From Hymenopus coronatus (lineage: Eukaryota; Arthropoda; Insecta; Mantodea; Hymenopodidae): a stretch of 64,000 bases of DNA. How positions within the stretch are numbered: the first letter of the stretch is position 1; the number at the start of each line of letters is the position of its first letter. The stretch is from positions 388,267,132-388,331,131 of the forward strand of contig CM060900.1 of assembly GCA_030762935.1 (NCBI GenBank). Direction: 5' to 3'. Positions 32,476 through 43,400 of the stretch are shown here, piece after piece. The position numbers and the translations under genes were made by a program. The notes under the pieces were generated by a model. It saw only the letters and a program-made list of their open reading frames with translations. It was not told the origin of the DNA and did no database searches.

Positions 32476-33028
32476 ATCCAGCCAGGTGGCCCAGGGGTTT
32501 TGTCTATGACAGGCATTTGAGAAGTCGTGGGATCGGTTCCCTTCGGCCGATCTCTCTGACTCATGGGTTTTTCGGGGGTTTACCCGAGTCCCTAGACGAA
32601 TGCTTCCTTCCCCAACCTTCCTGTCCTTTCATTTCACCTTAATTTCATCACAACCGTTCTCTTTCAGGGTTGTAAGTGTCGACGAGGGCTGCGGCAGAGG
32701 CGCCATTTCGCGGAGGTGACTGCACGTTGGAAGTACAGCTCTCGGCGGCGGGATGACGGTCAGTGATTGTCTGCTGACTGAGGTGGTCAACCCCGGACTG
32801 AACTACGGGCTCCTGGCGCTCCCTGCGTTGAAATGAAGAAATGCTTGTTAATTGTTAGGGCCCTCCACGACGGCTCTCTCCCCGTCCGAATGTCGTCCGC
32901 CCTTTGAAATTACACTCATCTCATTCTTCCTCTAAGGGCCTGACGTACAGTAAGCCCACGGCTGCAGTATGGATTACCCTTCCGTAACGTACACACACAC
33001 ACACTCACACACACACACACACACACAC
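32476..33028 (+). mobile_element. Group D SINE with CA-type tail, copy 3 (plus)
   Basis: Head ccagccaggtggcccagggg (A-box position), B-box-like gtgggatcggttccc, then ggtttttcgggggtttaccc, ctagacgaatgcttcc, the gggttgtaagtgtcgacga block, a cgccatttcgcggaggtgac stretch, ctcctggcgctccctgcgtt and gggcctgacgtacag. The element ends cccttccgtaacgt followed at once by (AC)n at 32990-33028. It is the clearest copy for orientation and extent. Confidence 0.88.
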
Positions 33029-33059
33029 TGTAATCAGAACTCTAAAATTAGGCTTCTTC

Positions 33060-33310
33060 TTTGTCGTTATCTGTTTACCCTCCTCGTACATAGGACCTAC
33101 AAGCCAGCGCCAAGGGTCAGACGCCTGTTCAGAAGCAGAGGCTCTGTATCAGAGAGAAGCCAGAAAGGGTGATCAGACCGATGCTGCTGTAAGACACCAA
33201 GGAAGTGACGATACGAAATGATGGTGAAATGAATGAAAGGAAAGATGATTATGGAGCAATTGAATAGCGGGGAAACCCGAGAAACCGAAGCAAACCTGCC
33301 CAAGTGCCAC
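33060..33310 (-). mobile_element. Group C/F SINE, long-tailed form, 5'-truncated
   Basis: On the minus strand it begins near ggcacttgggcaggtttgct, continues ctattcaattgctccataat, gggtttccccgctatt, ctgatacagagcctctgctt and ggcttgtaggtcctatgta, and ends ggtaaacagataacg. The tRNA-like head is missing. Confidence 0.78.
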
Positions 33311-33689
33311 TTAAAATTAAGCTATCTATAAACGGCCATATAGTTTTCTTCTTATACCTTCAAAGAACGATACTAAATACTATTTAAAAAATAAAAATTA
33401 TAAAAATTACACCATGAATAATTCAAAATGGAAAAATATAAGAAAACAAGATTAAGGAACTGCAGTTTCAGAGTTTCACTCAGTGTTCGCATGTACCAAT
33501 ACAAGTACATTTATTAAATAATAAAAGGGCAAATCTGCGTCCGTTACTGAATCTCTTATTCTTGAGGATAATTTTCTAAAGTGTTTGAATACATTGCTTT
33601 TTCTTTCATTTTATACGGTTTTATCCAGCCTCACTGTCTACCAGTCAGATTGAGAGACTTTTCTTTTCTTTTTTTGTCAGCAAGGCTGT
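33311..33689. other. Unassigned AT-rich sequence
   Basis: No feature supported. Confidence 0.4.
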
Positions 33690-33800
33690 CCATTCCAGAA
33701 TCATATAGGAATTTCGTCCCGTAGGAATCACTTTACACGCTGGTAACTTTACTGACATCGGCTGTTACTTTTAATCACACACATTCGTCTCAAAACTAAG
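33690..33800 (-). mobile_element. Group G SINE fragment (3' part)
   Basis: The plus-strand blocks gaatttcgtcccgtaggaat, then tttactgacatcggctgtt, align with gaatttcgtcccacagaag and tctactgatatggggctgt at 34509-34570. A separate B-box-like piece (gttttaacccggcacctc) lies 450 bp right, so the element may be split by an insertion. Confidence 0.5.
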
Positions 33801-34494
33801 CCGTTTTTCTCTAAGCACAAATGTGTGCTCAGTCCTCGTCTTCGCTACCTGCCAGTAACACACAACATGTCCTTCGAGTATCAAAGAAACATAGCAAAGA
33901 TTTTCTCCTCTATCACTTTACTCCTTTTTTCGCTTACGTAATGCTTGTGAGGTAGGGGTGTACAGAAAGCTGCTACGTAATGGTAGCATCTGGACATGTC
34001 TCTCTATTCACACGGATGGTTTTGATCGGAGGATTTCTCTTAAAGCTCCAAAAAATACTGTATAAGTTCGAGCGATTTTTTTTTCAAAGCACATCCACAG
34101 TCGTACATCGAGCACCCACATTCACTGCGTCGTACGCTTAACCCCTGTGAGACACAGGGAAACCAGATCTGTTTGATCAACCATTCTGTATTTGCCTATC
34201 AGCCAGAGAAAGATATGAAAACCGTTTATGAGGATGGTCAATTTTATCAGAGTTTTAACCCGGCACCTCTCAAATCTGGGCCTCATATGCTACTTTCCGT
34301 CTAGAGTTATCTTATATATTGTAAATATTAGTGATTACTCTTCCTGGTATTTACACAACAATTGCTCTTCATAATTTTAAGGTACTCTTATATACGCTAG
34401 AGGAAATCCAACCACATTAATAACACAAATATTCAGAAAGCAGTATTTAACATTTTGTTTGTTCACGAAGCTGTGCATGTCATATTCATATCAA
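33801..34494. other. Unassigned sequence
   Basis: Possibly an insertion between two parts of a group G SINE; content not recognised. Confidence 0.35.
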
Positions 34495-34680
34495 CGCTCC
34501 AGTGTGCCAGAATTTCGTCCCACAGAAGTTATTTTATATGCCAATATATCTACTGATATGGGGCTGTAGCTTTAAAGGACACCTAAACACTATCGGTCTG
34601 GGATGGATTTTGAACGTTGGAATCAGAAGGCCAACACATATCCAACTGAGCCATCAAGACCGGCATTGGGCATTAGACTT
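34495..34680 (-). mobile_element. Group G SINE, copy with head
   Basis: The plus strand reads 3' end first: gtgccagaatttcgtcccac, tctactgatatggggctgt, ggtctgggatggattttgaa (B-box region, complement) and ccaactgagccatcaag (A-box region, complement). The same layout occurs at 45690-45845 and 60450-60625. Confidence 0.7.
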
Positions 34681-34989
34681 TTAATTAGCCCTACTAATAA
34701 AGAATACTGTAAAGTTCTCTATGGTAATCAATATGATTAACAATTTCATTTTATATTATGCATCTCTTTCTTTAATTTAATGACCTAATTATATAATTAG
34801 CTTTAGATATTACCAACATTTTATGTCACTACACCTATGCATGATTTAAGCATTCTTCTTTTGTAGTGACTTTAATAATGTCCATCTTTCAATTGATGTG
34901 TAGGTATTATCGTTGCTAGCAGCACTTCATCAAACGTGTTTAAGCTGAAGAGACCCAATTTTAAGCAGAATCTATGGTTGGTCCACTAC
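34681..34989. other. Unassigned sequence
   Basis: Left flank of the pogo-like remnant; its 3' untranslated part and terminal repeat may lie here but were not identified. Confidence 0.35.
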
Positions 34990-36300
34990 GAAAGGGTTTT
35001 AACATACCAACAACAACCAACTTCCTTTTTGGTCTTAGTTTGATTATGGACTTTCCTGCTGATGTCCCTTTTGTAAGGAGAGGATGTGATTACAGCTGCT
35101 GAACTAGATTTTCTACCCCCTCTAGACACAGCCTTCTTGCTAACTGGCACAGGTAAGAGATGGAAGGGTGAAACTATCGCATTTTGCACTGGTGTGAATT
35201 TCTGATTCCGCTGACTTCACCTGGACGAACTTGATTAAATGCAGAACTGTTGTTAGATTCATTAATAGGGACTTTTATCACTGTTTCTCCTCTCTTGGCA
35301 GCTTCAGCTTCAGCAGTAATAAAATCTGCATCATTGAATACATTCCTATCTTAGGGATAAATCCCAGTTTTCCGAAAGCCTTTTGCATCTATTAATCTAT
35401 TACCCCCGTTTGAACCTTCAAGTGGGCAATGCCAACAACTCAAGAGTATCGAATGGGGAGAAGCCTCCGTTGTTGTGCCTAATCCATTTGCGGATTTCCT
35501 CACTGCAGTGAGTTTACGATGCCCCTATGAATGATTTATGCAACTACTCTAGCTTGTGTGTGGAATGAGGGGGCAAACTTACAATTATGACATGATTCTC
35601 TCGTGCTTTTTGAATTATCTCCAGATTTATTGTGTCGGTGTTGTAACCATCCAGAATTAGTAGAATTGGGGATTCTTCGGAAGGTTTGGAGAATTTAATG
35701 AAGTGCACAAAGCATTTGCTGAATAAATCATTTTGTACCCAACCAGATGGATGACAAATACCAACCGAGTCGGGTTGAGCCCCCTTCATTAGTTGCTGAT
35801 TCAAGTTTGTTGTTGAGAGTACGAGCATAGGAGGGATGAAAACACCACTGGCATTCTTAGCGGTAATAACTGTCATAAGGGCTTCCCTCTCTGCTGATGT
35901 AAGAGCAGCAACTTATCTTTTTCAATGCAACCCTGTCCCTTCTGATATTTTGCTCTGCACAACAATTGACCACGTTTCGTCTACATTTTGGTTTCTGTCG
36001 CGGAGTAAATTTATTTTTGTCAAATACAGTTTTCAGAATATCAAAAAATGTGCTGACATTTGCTCTCCTAACTCCCATTGCACGAGCAAATGACGTTCCA
36101 GTGGGCTTACGTACAGAGGTTTTATATCGGTGACGGAGCAAGAAATAGTCCAGCCGTTTCATTGCTGCCGAACGGTTGTTTTATACCATTACTTTGCAAG
36201 CTGGTATACCATATTTCTTAAATCTTTCCTCGTGAGCCCGTAGAACTTAGGTTACATCACTAATGCATATTTGACCAGTTGTTCTTCTATTTAAGCGGGT
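34990..36300 (-). pseudogene. pogo-like transposase (DDE_1 superfamily), frameshifted
   Basis: On the minus strand the order is: AHEERFKKYGIPACK (about 36170-36240), MKRLDYFLLRHRYKTSVRKP then TGTSFARAMG (the HTH_CENP-B/DDE_1 linker type LSLRKPE-TS-ARA-GFN), NVDETWSIVVQSKI (first catalytic D, about 35955-35990), then after a frameshift the block with GCHPSGW-like ICHPSGWVQNDLFSKCFVHF, LLILDGYNTDT (second D, near 35650) and VSLPPHSTHKLE. The residue expected in KLQPLD is lost to a stop or shift after KLE. Further degraded C-terminal sequence continues to about 34990 (SSAAVITSSPYKRDISRK, 35045-35105). At least two frameshifts and several stops make it non-functional. Terminal inverted repeats were not found. 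Confidence 0.85.
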
Positions 36301-37079
36301 AGTATAGATCTTTTTTCTGTTTTTTGTTTGACAGACGAAACAAAGTAGTTCTTGGAACCGAGTACACCGTGGCAGCTTTTTTATATCACATTTCATCTTT
36401 ACGAACTGCTTACATCGTCTTCATCATATTATACTCTTTCTACTGCTTTTTAATTCCACGATTCGGACGATTTAGTTTAGTTCGACCCACCGGAAAGGTA
36501 CTAAAAAGACATGTTACACCATGTGCTAAATTGATGGTAATATGGAATACCTACACTAGTGTTCTATATTAACACCACCCTTGATATTCCAAATTACCAC
36601 CATCGCCATACTTGAATTTAGGCTTTCATATATCGTTTCAAGTTTGACATAATGTATTGCATTTGGGCTATAACACTACATTGACATGCTACTCAGTCCA
36701 GGCACAGTAGAAAGCTCACCTTGCACTTCCGAGGAAGCTTAGCAAAAATTCCATATGTCGTACTACAAAAATGTTTGTAACACGCTGAACAAGAAAGCCG
36801 TCTCCTCCAACTCAAACTCGCAATAGTTTCTTTCCTTCTCGTGCAAGCCTCTTGTAGTGCTTGCAGCTGTAGTTTAACGGACATCCGAGTGGCGTCGCTC
36901 AAATGCAGCAAACGCTAGATATGAATTCCACATTTACACTCTAGTCCATATTCTCACCATCTCCTCTAGTTTTTCCCACTTTCCACACTTTAATTAAGTT
37001 AACTGCTTATTAATTTGTACTCTTTGGTTTAAGAATTGTTTTTTGCAATACATTTCCATACCCAAAATACTCCACACGA
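36301..37079. other. Unassigned sequence upstream of the pogo-like remnant
   Basis: May include the element's 5' end. A 72-codon minus frame (36693-36911) has no recognised domain. Confidence 0.35.
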
Positions 37080-37460
37080 CTCAGATTTTTTTTAATTTCT
37101 CAAAAAATGCTCTAATATGGAGACATTTATTAAATTTTGAAAAAAACAGAGTTTTGCAGAGTACATAAAATAATCCTTTTCTACAATAGTTAGAGACATA
37201 TAAATAGAGGAAATATATTTGTAAACTGCTTACTATCAAACTAGGATTTTGTATGTGAATACTTTTTTGAAATGCATCACATGGCTCATTTTTATTAGAA
37301 AAGGAATTGAGACAATACAATATAAATAACCATGTATGCTAGAATTTGTATAAATGACAAAAATATAATTATTATTGTTTATAAGAAGTGTATAAATTTC
37401 AAAAACTGAGTTAGGTAAAGTAGCGTATACATTTCCAAAATTTCACAGATCCATCACTTA
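37080..37460 (+). repeat. Dispersed repeat family C, partial plus copy
   Basis: Starts in the middle of the family: atgctctaatatgg, tttattaaattttgaaaa, gagttttgcagagtacat, ataatccttttctac, then tatgtgaatactttttt, atcacatggctcattttta and ttccaaaatttcacag. The 5' part is missing. Confidence 0.65.
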
Positions 37461-38953
37461 AATGTGCTTGTTTTAAAACTGCAGTTGGAGGCTAGGATGC
37501 CATTTTATCTGTTTTAATTAGATTCCGGTTTCTACTAGATTGATGTGTGGGAGAATGAATTGAAAGGGTCAAGTTGGTTAATCATAATGGGGTTTTCTAC
37601 TTCCCACATGTTTCCAAATTAATACGGATTTGAAAATATATATTACAGGAAGAAAACTCGCACATTGGTTACAACATTTATGGTCTATAAAATGTAGATG
37701 TAAGCTTGAAGGTGCAATATATCCAGAGAGCTCCAGTAAGTCCCTCAAGCACCTATCACTTCAAAGTCTACGCGACGGTTTATGGTCTCTAAAACTTTTT
37801 CTCTTGAAGTGTCTTTTAAAGCTTCAGAAGCTGTTAAACATATAGCTTTTTATGACAAACACTGTTAGTGCTCCAGAAGACATAAGATGTACCTTTTACA
37901 AGAAAATAACATATTATATATGTACTAAAGCTTCTGGTTGTGGGATACGAAATCTAAACATTTGACTCTTATGCCTGTTTCGCATGAAATATGCATGCAG
38001 AGTAACGAGGGCACACTGGAAGAGAAAAAGAAAAAAAAAAGTCTCTAGATTAGGAACAACGTTTTTAAAAATATTAATGTTTAATTAAACACGATGTAAT
38101 CAATGCATTTATATTATGCACTTCCATTATTATTTTTGAAAACACGCGAAACCTTCGCCAAGATCATGTCCATCATGATACATTTTTACGTAGAAATACT
38201 ATGGAAGTGTACATTAAATCTAAAATTACGATGAGCTTAACAGATGTGACTTGACTTGAACTGACGTACCATCAATTTGCAATGTATGGTATTAAAGTAC
38301 TTATATTTTATGGTTCACTTAAAGGCATTTAGTACAGATCAACGGCCTGTAATACACCATTTTCGTTTCCATTATCTTAAATTGCATTATAGTATGACTA
38401 TTTGGAACCAATTAGTGTGGAGAAAAGGCAGTTTTGTACACTCTATTACTACGGTCAACAACTCGCTTGATTTAGTCGTGGAGAAAATATGTTTGCTCCG
38501 TGCATGGAGTGGGTAAACACGTGACAGCAGGATTGCCTCTCTTCATTGTATAGTGCATCATACGCCGTTCATAATATCGGGAACAGAAAGGAATCCGCCA
38601 TGCAAGTCATCAACACCTACGTTTATGTGTCCCTAGCAGGACACTTTCTAAGTTTTAGAAAGTGGCGGAGTAATTGTTTAGTGCCGTCAAAGTTCTGCAC
38701 TCATAAAACTCAATTTGCAGCGTCATTACTCAACTCATCCAAGTGAGTATGGCAGCTACAAAGGAGAAAAACGTTTCTTTCAAATTGTGATTACTCCCAA
38801 TTACCAAGATGGCTGTTCGTATTCATTGCTATAAACGTGAAAACGTTTCGCTACACATTAATTCGCTTGCTGTTGGCAGTACAATGAGATTACTATTAAT
38901 TAAGTTAAGGAAATTGTTGATTTATAATGCTACTATCATAATAACTGCCATTC
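37461..38953. other. Unassigned AT-rich sequence
   Basis: About 1.5 kb without recognised gene or repeat. Frames up to 79 codons carry no domain. Confidence 0.4.

Positions 38954-38954
<1 letters not shown>

Positions 38955-38992
<38 letters not shown>
38955..38992. repeat. (ATT)n microsatellite
   Basis: About 12 uninterrupted ATT units. Confidence 0.95.
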
Positions 38993-39570
38993 TGTGATCA
39001 TTTCTTACGACTTGATTATATATTTTAATAAAAGCTTACTGAGTAAAAGATGTATAGTTAATCTATTACCAATTACCACAAAATCTATGGGAACAATATA
39101 CATGCTCATATACAAAATGTAAATACTAATGCAGGAGACAAAACAGAACAAATTTTCTATCAGCTATGAACTTACAAATGACGTTTTTAATTTTGAAAGT
39201 TGGATTACGTATTTCAAATTCATGCTGCCACAGCACTAAACAAATTATTTGCTTCAGTTTCTACAATGCTTGCCACTCAGTGCATAGTAAACGATATCAG
39301 GACCATCGAACAAATTTTCTCTTTTTGCTTTACTCAAAGAGCAACCAACTGGTGATTCCTGTCCTTTGAAATTATTTTAAATTTTGTGCTCATTTTTCCG
39401 CTTCCTTTCTTTTGTAAATAGCTTGCAGGGAATAAGATATTCAGTGACACTGGTTTTCAGTAGAAGCTGTTAGAGACAATAGAGCATAACAGCCATGTTT
39501 ATTAGTACTATTAATCACAAGTAAGTATTTATCATTAAGTTATATTGCGTAAGTGATAATCAGTGAACTC
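38993..39570. other. Unassigned sequence
   Basis: No feature supported. Confidence 0.4.
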
Positions 39571-39574
39571 ACTC

Positions 39575-40100
39575 CGCGGTAATGTGTGAGCCTCAAATCC
39601 GGGAGGCACCGGGTTCGATTCATGGGGCCTGCTACTCTGACCATGACTTTCCCTGGTTTTCTAGGCAAATGCTGGGAAATTTTATCTTATACCATGCATT
39701 CACTTTCCTCTATCTCCTATATTTTCGCATTCCGCAACAATATCAGCTAGGCTTATGGACGGTACATTGTCGGTTGTTGTCGAATAGTTGGCGCAGACGC
39801 TTGCTCGTTGGAAAGTTCTCGTCCTTACTGAGGCGCCTCTGGTGGGTCAAATATTTCCTGGTAACATCAGAGGGAAGCCTTCTGAAATTAGCCCACCGGA
39901 GTCAACCAGTCCTTAAGCTTGAAACCTTCTGTTCTAGTTTGTAGACCGGCTTTCCTGCGGTCTATTACCTCTTCTGATTACTTCACCACCTGCGTTTCCC
40001 CCTAGGTGGTAACCATAAAAACTCCGCGTTGGGATGAGATGCGGGGTGTTTCTTCTATTTCCTGGTCATTCATTCATAGGTTAAACGACATTTCTTTACT
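39575..40100 (+). mobile_element. Group E SINE with full head
   Basis: Head with ctcactccgcggtaatgtgt and B box caccgggttcgattcat, then gactttccctggttttct, aggcaaatgctggg, tatcagctaggctta, gcagacgcttgctcgttgg, a 3' body with ctaggtggtaaccat and gatgagatgcgggg, and a final tcataggttaaacgac. The final block is shared with the end of the 51.5-kb SINE (aatcaggttaaacgacac). The 120-codon frame 39582-39944 is inside the repeat and is not taken as a gene. Confidence 0.78.
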
Positions 40101-40357
40101 TCAAAAGTCCAAACACATAAGTCACGCTGTCTTGAGTTTATCCTAATCCCGGATACATCATTTTTATTGCTGAGCTAGTTCCATTCAGTTTTCTCAAACA
40201 TTTCTTTTCTTTCCATTACTAAACCAGTCTATTGAGAGACTGATACCCCTCTCACAGGGAACCATCAAACAATGTTAAGAAAACTTCAAACCGAGTTATA
40301 CACCAACAGAAAAAGCATACTCAAATATGTAAAACCTCTAATATTGCATCCTATTGT
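40101..40357. other. Unassigned sequence
   Basis: No feature supported. Confidence 0.35.
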
Positions 40358-40372
40358 CACACACACACACAA

Positions 40373-40445
<73 letters not shown>
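40358..40445. repeat. (CA)n(TA)n microsatellite
   Basis: A CA tract (40358-40386, one break) turns into about 29 TA units (40387-40445). Such tracts are hypervariable and form cruciforms; the length in the assembly may not be exact. Confidence 0.95.
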
Positions 40446-40446
<1 letters not shown>

Positions 40447-41196
40447 TGACTGAAGAACTGCCTACTCACTAATATTACGTGAGTCCTTTTTTAACCTCCT
40501 TCACCATATTCAATATCCGGTGATGGATAGTGAAAATTAAGAATTAGATGTGTGAAAAATAAAACTTTAATGCATTAGCTATAACTGTATAAGAAGGTTT
40601 ATCACAAGTAAGGCCTCCATAAGCAATTCGCAGGTACCAATTTTTGTTCTTCCCCCTGCTCTTATTTCACGGCGCCTTTGAACTCCTTGGAGATACTTGT
40701 AAAGACTACATACAATTATTTGTTTATTAGTTATAAGCTTTATGCTTCAAAATATCACATTCTTCTTATTTTAGTTCTTCCGCTTTTATCAAAGTGGTTA
40801 TACCTTAATCTGTTTATCTATATTGAAGTATCACAATTTTTTCTTGTATATTGGTTTTATTTTTCCACATCTTCAACTATATATGTATCTGGAATATATT
40901 CTTATTGGTACATTCTATATTGTCTTTGCTAGAGCTGACTATATTTTCTATTGACTAATATGACTTATTACTATTTATTTCATGTTTTCAGTTCATAAAA
41001 CTTCTATTTGGCAGTCAAGAATGTTAATTAAATCATTTTAAAAGTGTAGTACCTTAAGTTTTATTTCAATTTCTTTCCATATTTAAAATGATTTGAAGTC
41101 TTGATGCAAAATTTGTAAGTCTATAAAATCATTTTCTTAACGTCCACAACACCATTCATAATATTAATTTTTCCATATATATATGAATCGTTCTTT
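40446..41196. other. Unassigned AT-rich sequence
   Basis: No feature supported. The 84-codon T-rich frame 40678-40932 has no recognised domain. Confidence 0.4.
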
Positions 41197-41274
41197 TTAC
41201 TCAGGATTTAGGGCGCTTATGACCTCGGCAGTTGAGCGCCCTTAAACACCATTATCATCATCATTACTCAGGAT
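41197..41274 (+). mobile_element. 56-bp retroposed 3' tail with perfect target duplications
   Basis: An 11-bp duplication, ttactcaggat, flanks a 56-bp insert (41197-41207 and 41264-41274). The insert has a perfect 7-bp hairpin stem, gggcgct and agcgccc, around a 17-base loop, then a short (ATC)n tail. The layout is that of the extreme 3' end of a non-LTR element or its SINE, retained after very strong 5' truncation. I recall similar gggcgct...agcgccc tails with ATC repeats from arthropod non-LTR elements, but could not search. Nothing is encoded. Confidence 0.85.
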
Positions 41275-41569
41275 GTATTTCCAGTAAACGCTTTTGTAAC
41301 AAAATAAATCTATTTAAAATACTAATTCACTTTCAAATTGTTGATTGATCTTCTTTTAAACCATTTTATTCTCTCCGCAAGATGGACTACTAATTTATTT
41401 CCCAATACATTAATCTGAAGCTTTTTTTAAAAAAAGTTTTGTACGGACTAATCAGACCTCCTAATTTACACCCATGTCTAAAAGGATGAGTGGTGTTCTT
41501 TTATTGCAGATAAGGATAATGTTACCCAATTGCAAATTCATATCAATGTTATTTAACACAACGAAATCA
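41275..41569. other. Unassigned sequence
   Basis: No feature supported; may hold the 3' end of the mariner remnant to the right. Confidence 0.35.
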
Positions 41570-42500
41570 CATACATATCAGCTCACTGATCATTTTCATT
41601 CGGTGAAACCGGTGTGTAAAGCAAAGATGTGACATTTTCTGAGGCATTTCAGAAGCAAGATCTTTACAATGGTCCTTCTGATGACGAAAACGCAATTTTA
41701 CACATTTTAACCTTATTTTTTTAAATAAATAAAATCACAAGATACTAGGTCAGGCGGGATGGTAGAGGGTTGATGGTGCTGACCCTCAAGACTTTCACAC
41801 ACACAGTTGCTAGATTAGCTTTATGCAACGATGCATTTGATGCAAGTTATTTTTCTTTTGGGCCTTTCACAAACTTTGTAAAACATTTCTGGTAAACAGA
41901 CGTTTGTGTACGAATCAGTAGTAACGGTACGTCTATCTCCCAATGCAATAATAACAATATGGCCAGTATTAGAGAAAGACATTAGAACCTCTCTTCTTAC
42001 CAGTACAGCAAATTCGTTGGACAGTGAAAGCTTATGTTCTCTGCGAAGGACCCACTTAGTGATTGATTTTGTTATCCAGGACCGCAACAATGAAACCAAG
42101 ATTCATCAGCAGCAACAATATTCTAAACCACGCTTGAAGTGGTACTTTGGAATGTTTGCAAAGCTTTTCTTCTTCAATCAATACGTTGTTGTTTTTGATC
42201 GGGAGGTAGTTTATGTGGAATCCGTCGACAACAAGGTTTTCTCACGTCTAAACCCTGATGTAAAATGTTTTGGATTTCACTCTTGCTAATTCAACGTCGC
42301 CCGATTAAATTTATAAAATACCATTCGATCTTCTTCAAGCATTTCTGAACAACGTCAATATTTACATAAGTAACAGAAGTGCTTGGGCGTTCTTCACGAA
42401 ATTCAACACTAAGAGAGAACCAATTTATTTTCCGTTCGCTGCACCTGATTTAATTGTTGCCTTAGATGGAACTTCTTGACCAAATGCACCTCTAAGCCCA
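41570..42500 (-). pseudogene. mariner transposase, full-length but heavily decayed
   Basis: Minus-strand segments appear in the expected order in different frames: EFREERPSTSVTYVNIDVVQ then KCLKK (N-terminal linker, 42320-42420), IVAADESWFHCCGPG (first catalytic D, about 42065-42110), RREVLMSFSNTGHIVIIALG then DRRTVTTDSYTNVCLPEMF (41860-42000), then degraded DFIYLKK and DLASEMPQKMSHLCF near 41600-41740 (C-terminal part; the PPYSPDLAP motif is reduced to IPPDLVSCDF). Several frameshifts and stops. It belongs to a different, older mariner lineage than 12765-13471. Inverted ends were not found. Confidence 0.8.
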
Positions 42501-42684
42501 TATTTACATATTTAGGTGTTAATGATAATTAGAACAGTAAAACATCACAAACCGTAAATGTTCTCTAGTTAAATTCTTTTTTCAATGAACACAAAATCTT
42601 AAAATGATGATAATTAACAAGCTAATATAGCAAATCGAATTGGCATACTTTTGAAAATATCTGTCAGATATAAAAAAAGTTTGA
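42501..42684. other. Unassigned AT-rich sequence
   Basis: Nothing recognised. Confidence 0.35.
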
Positions 42685-43400
42685 TGAGTTCCATTCACAT
42701 GGCATTCTCTAGTTGTTCCATAAACAAACTTTCCCAAAAAAGATTATTCTTATATCTACTTCATGCTAATCAGATACGCTTAGCATTGGTCTTATTACTT
42801 GCTTCCTTGTAAGTATAACGGAAACAAGGGAATACACTAGGCAAAAGCGATAGTCAGATATTTTAAAACACCATTGCTAACGTATATAACACACATTATG
42901 TATTTCAATGAAATCTACATTTTCTGTAAAATAAATTTTTGTCTACTTCTTGTGTTTTACCAGTTAAGCAAAATACAGTCAAATTCATCCAGAAAAGAGA
43001 TATTAAGAGGCTTTTCCCAGAAAAATCAGGATATACGTTTTATCTTTTATGTAAATATCTTTAATTTAATGCATATTAATTGAAATCGTTAGAATCATTT
43101 TTGAGAAAATCAAAATTTTTGAAATTTTTTCCACCTAAAAATTAGTTTGGGGTGGGATGATGTTCTTGAAAATTTTGTTGGAAGATCCTTGAAGGATAAT
43201 AAATATAAATACCAAATGTGGTATTCAGCGGACTTTCCGTTGTTTAGCTCTGCTAAACACACTGATATCTTTCTAAAAATGTTTTTTTTTATTCAGGCGG
43301 TCTCAAAACATATATTTCCCGTGAAATCTCGGTGTCGAAGTTTTGGGTGAAATACAATACCTAATATGTACGCTGTATTAAGCGCAAGAGAAAGTAAAAT
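42685..43400 (+). repeat. Dispersed repeat family A, copy 4
   Basis: Start block tccattcacatggcattctc, tcatgctaatcagatac, aaagcgatagtcagatattt, aatgaaatctacattttctg, then a shorter middle, gattaa-type AT sequence, aaattagtttggggtggga, taccaaatgtggtattca, gctctgctaaacacac, ttattcaggcggtctcaaaa and gtgaaatacaatacc. About 150 bp of the middle is missing compared with other copies. Confidence 0.75.

Noticed and set aside
39582..39944. 120-codon plus-strand frame.
   Set aside because: Entirely inside a group E SINE starting at its tRNA-like head.
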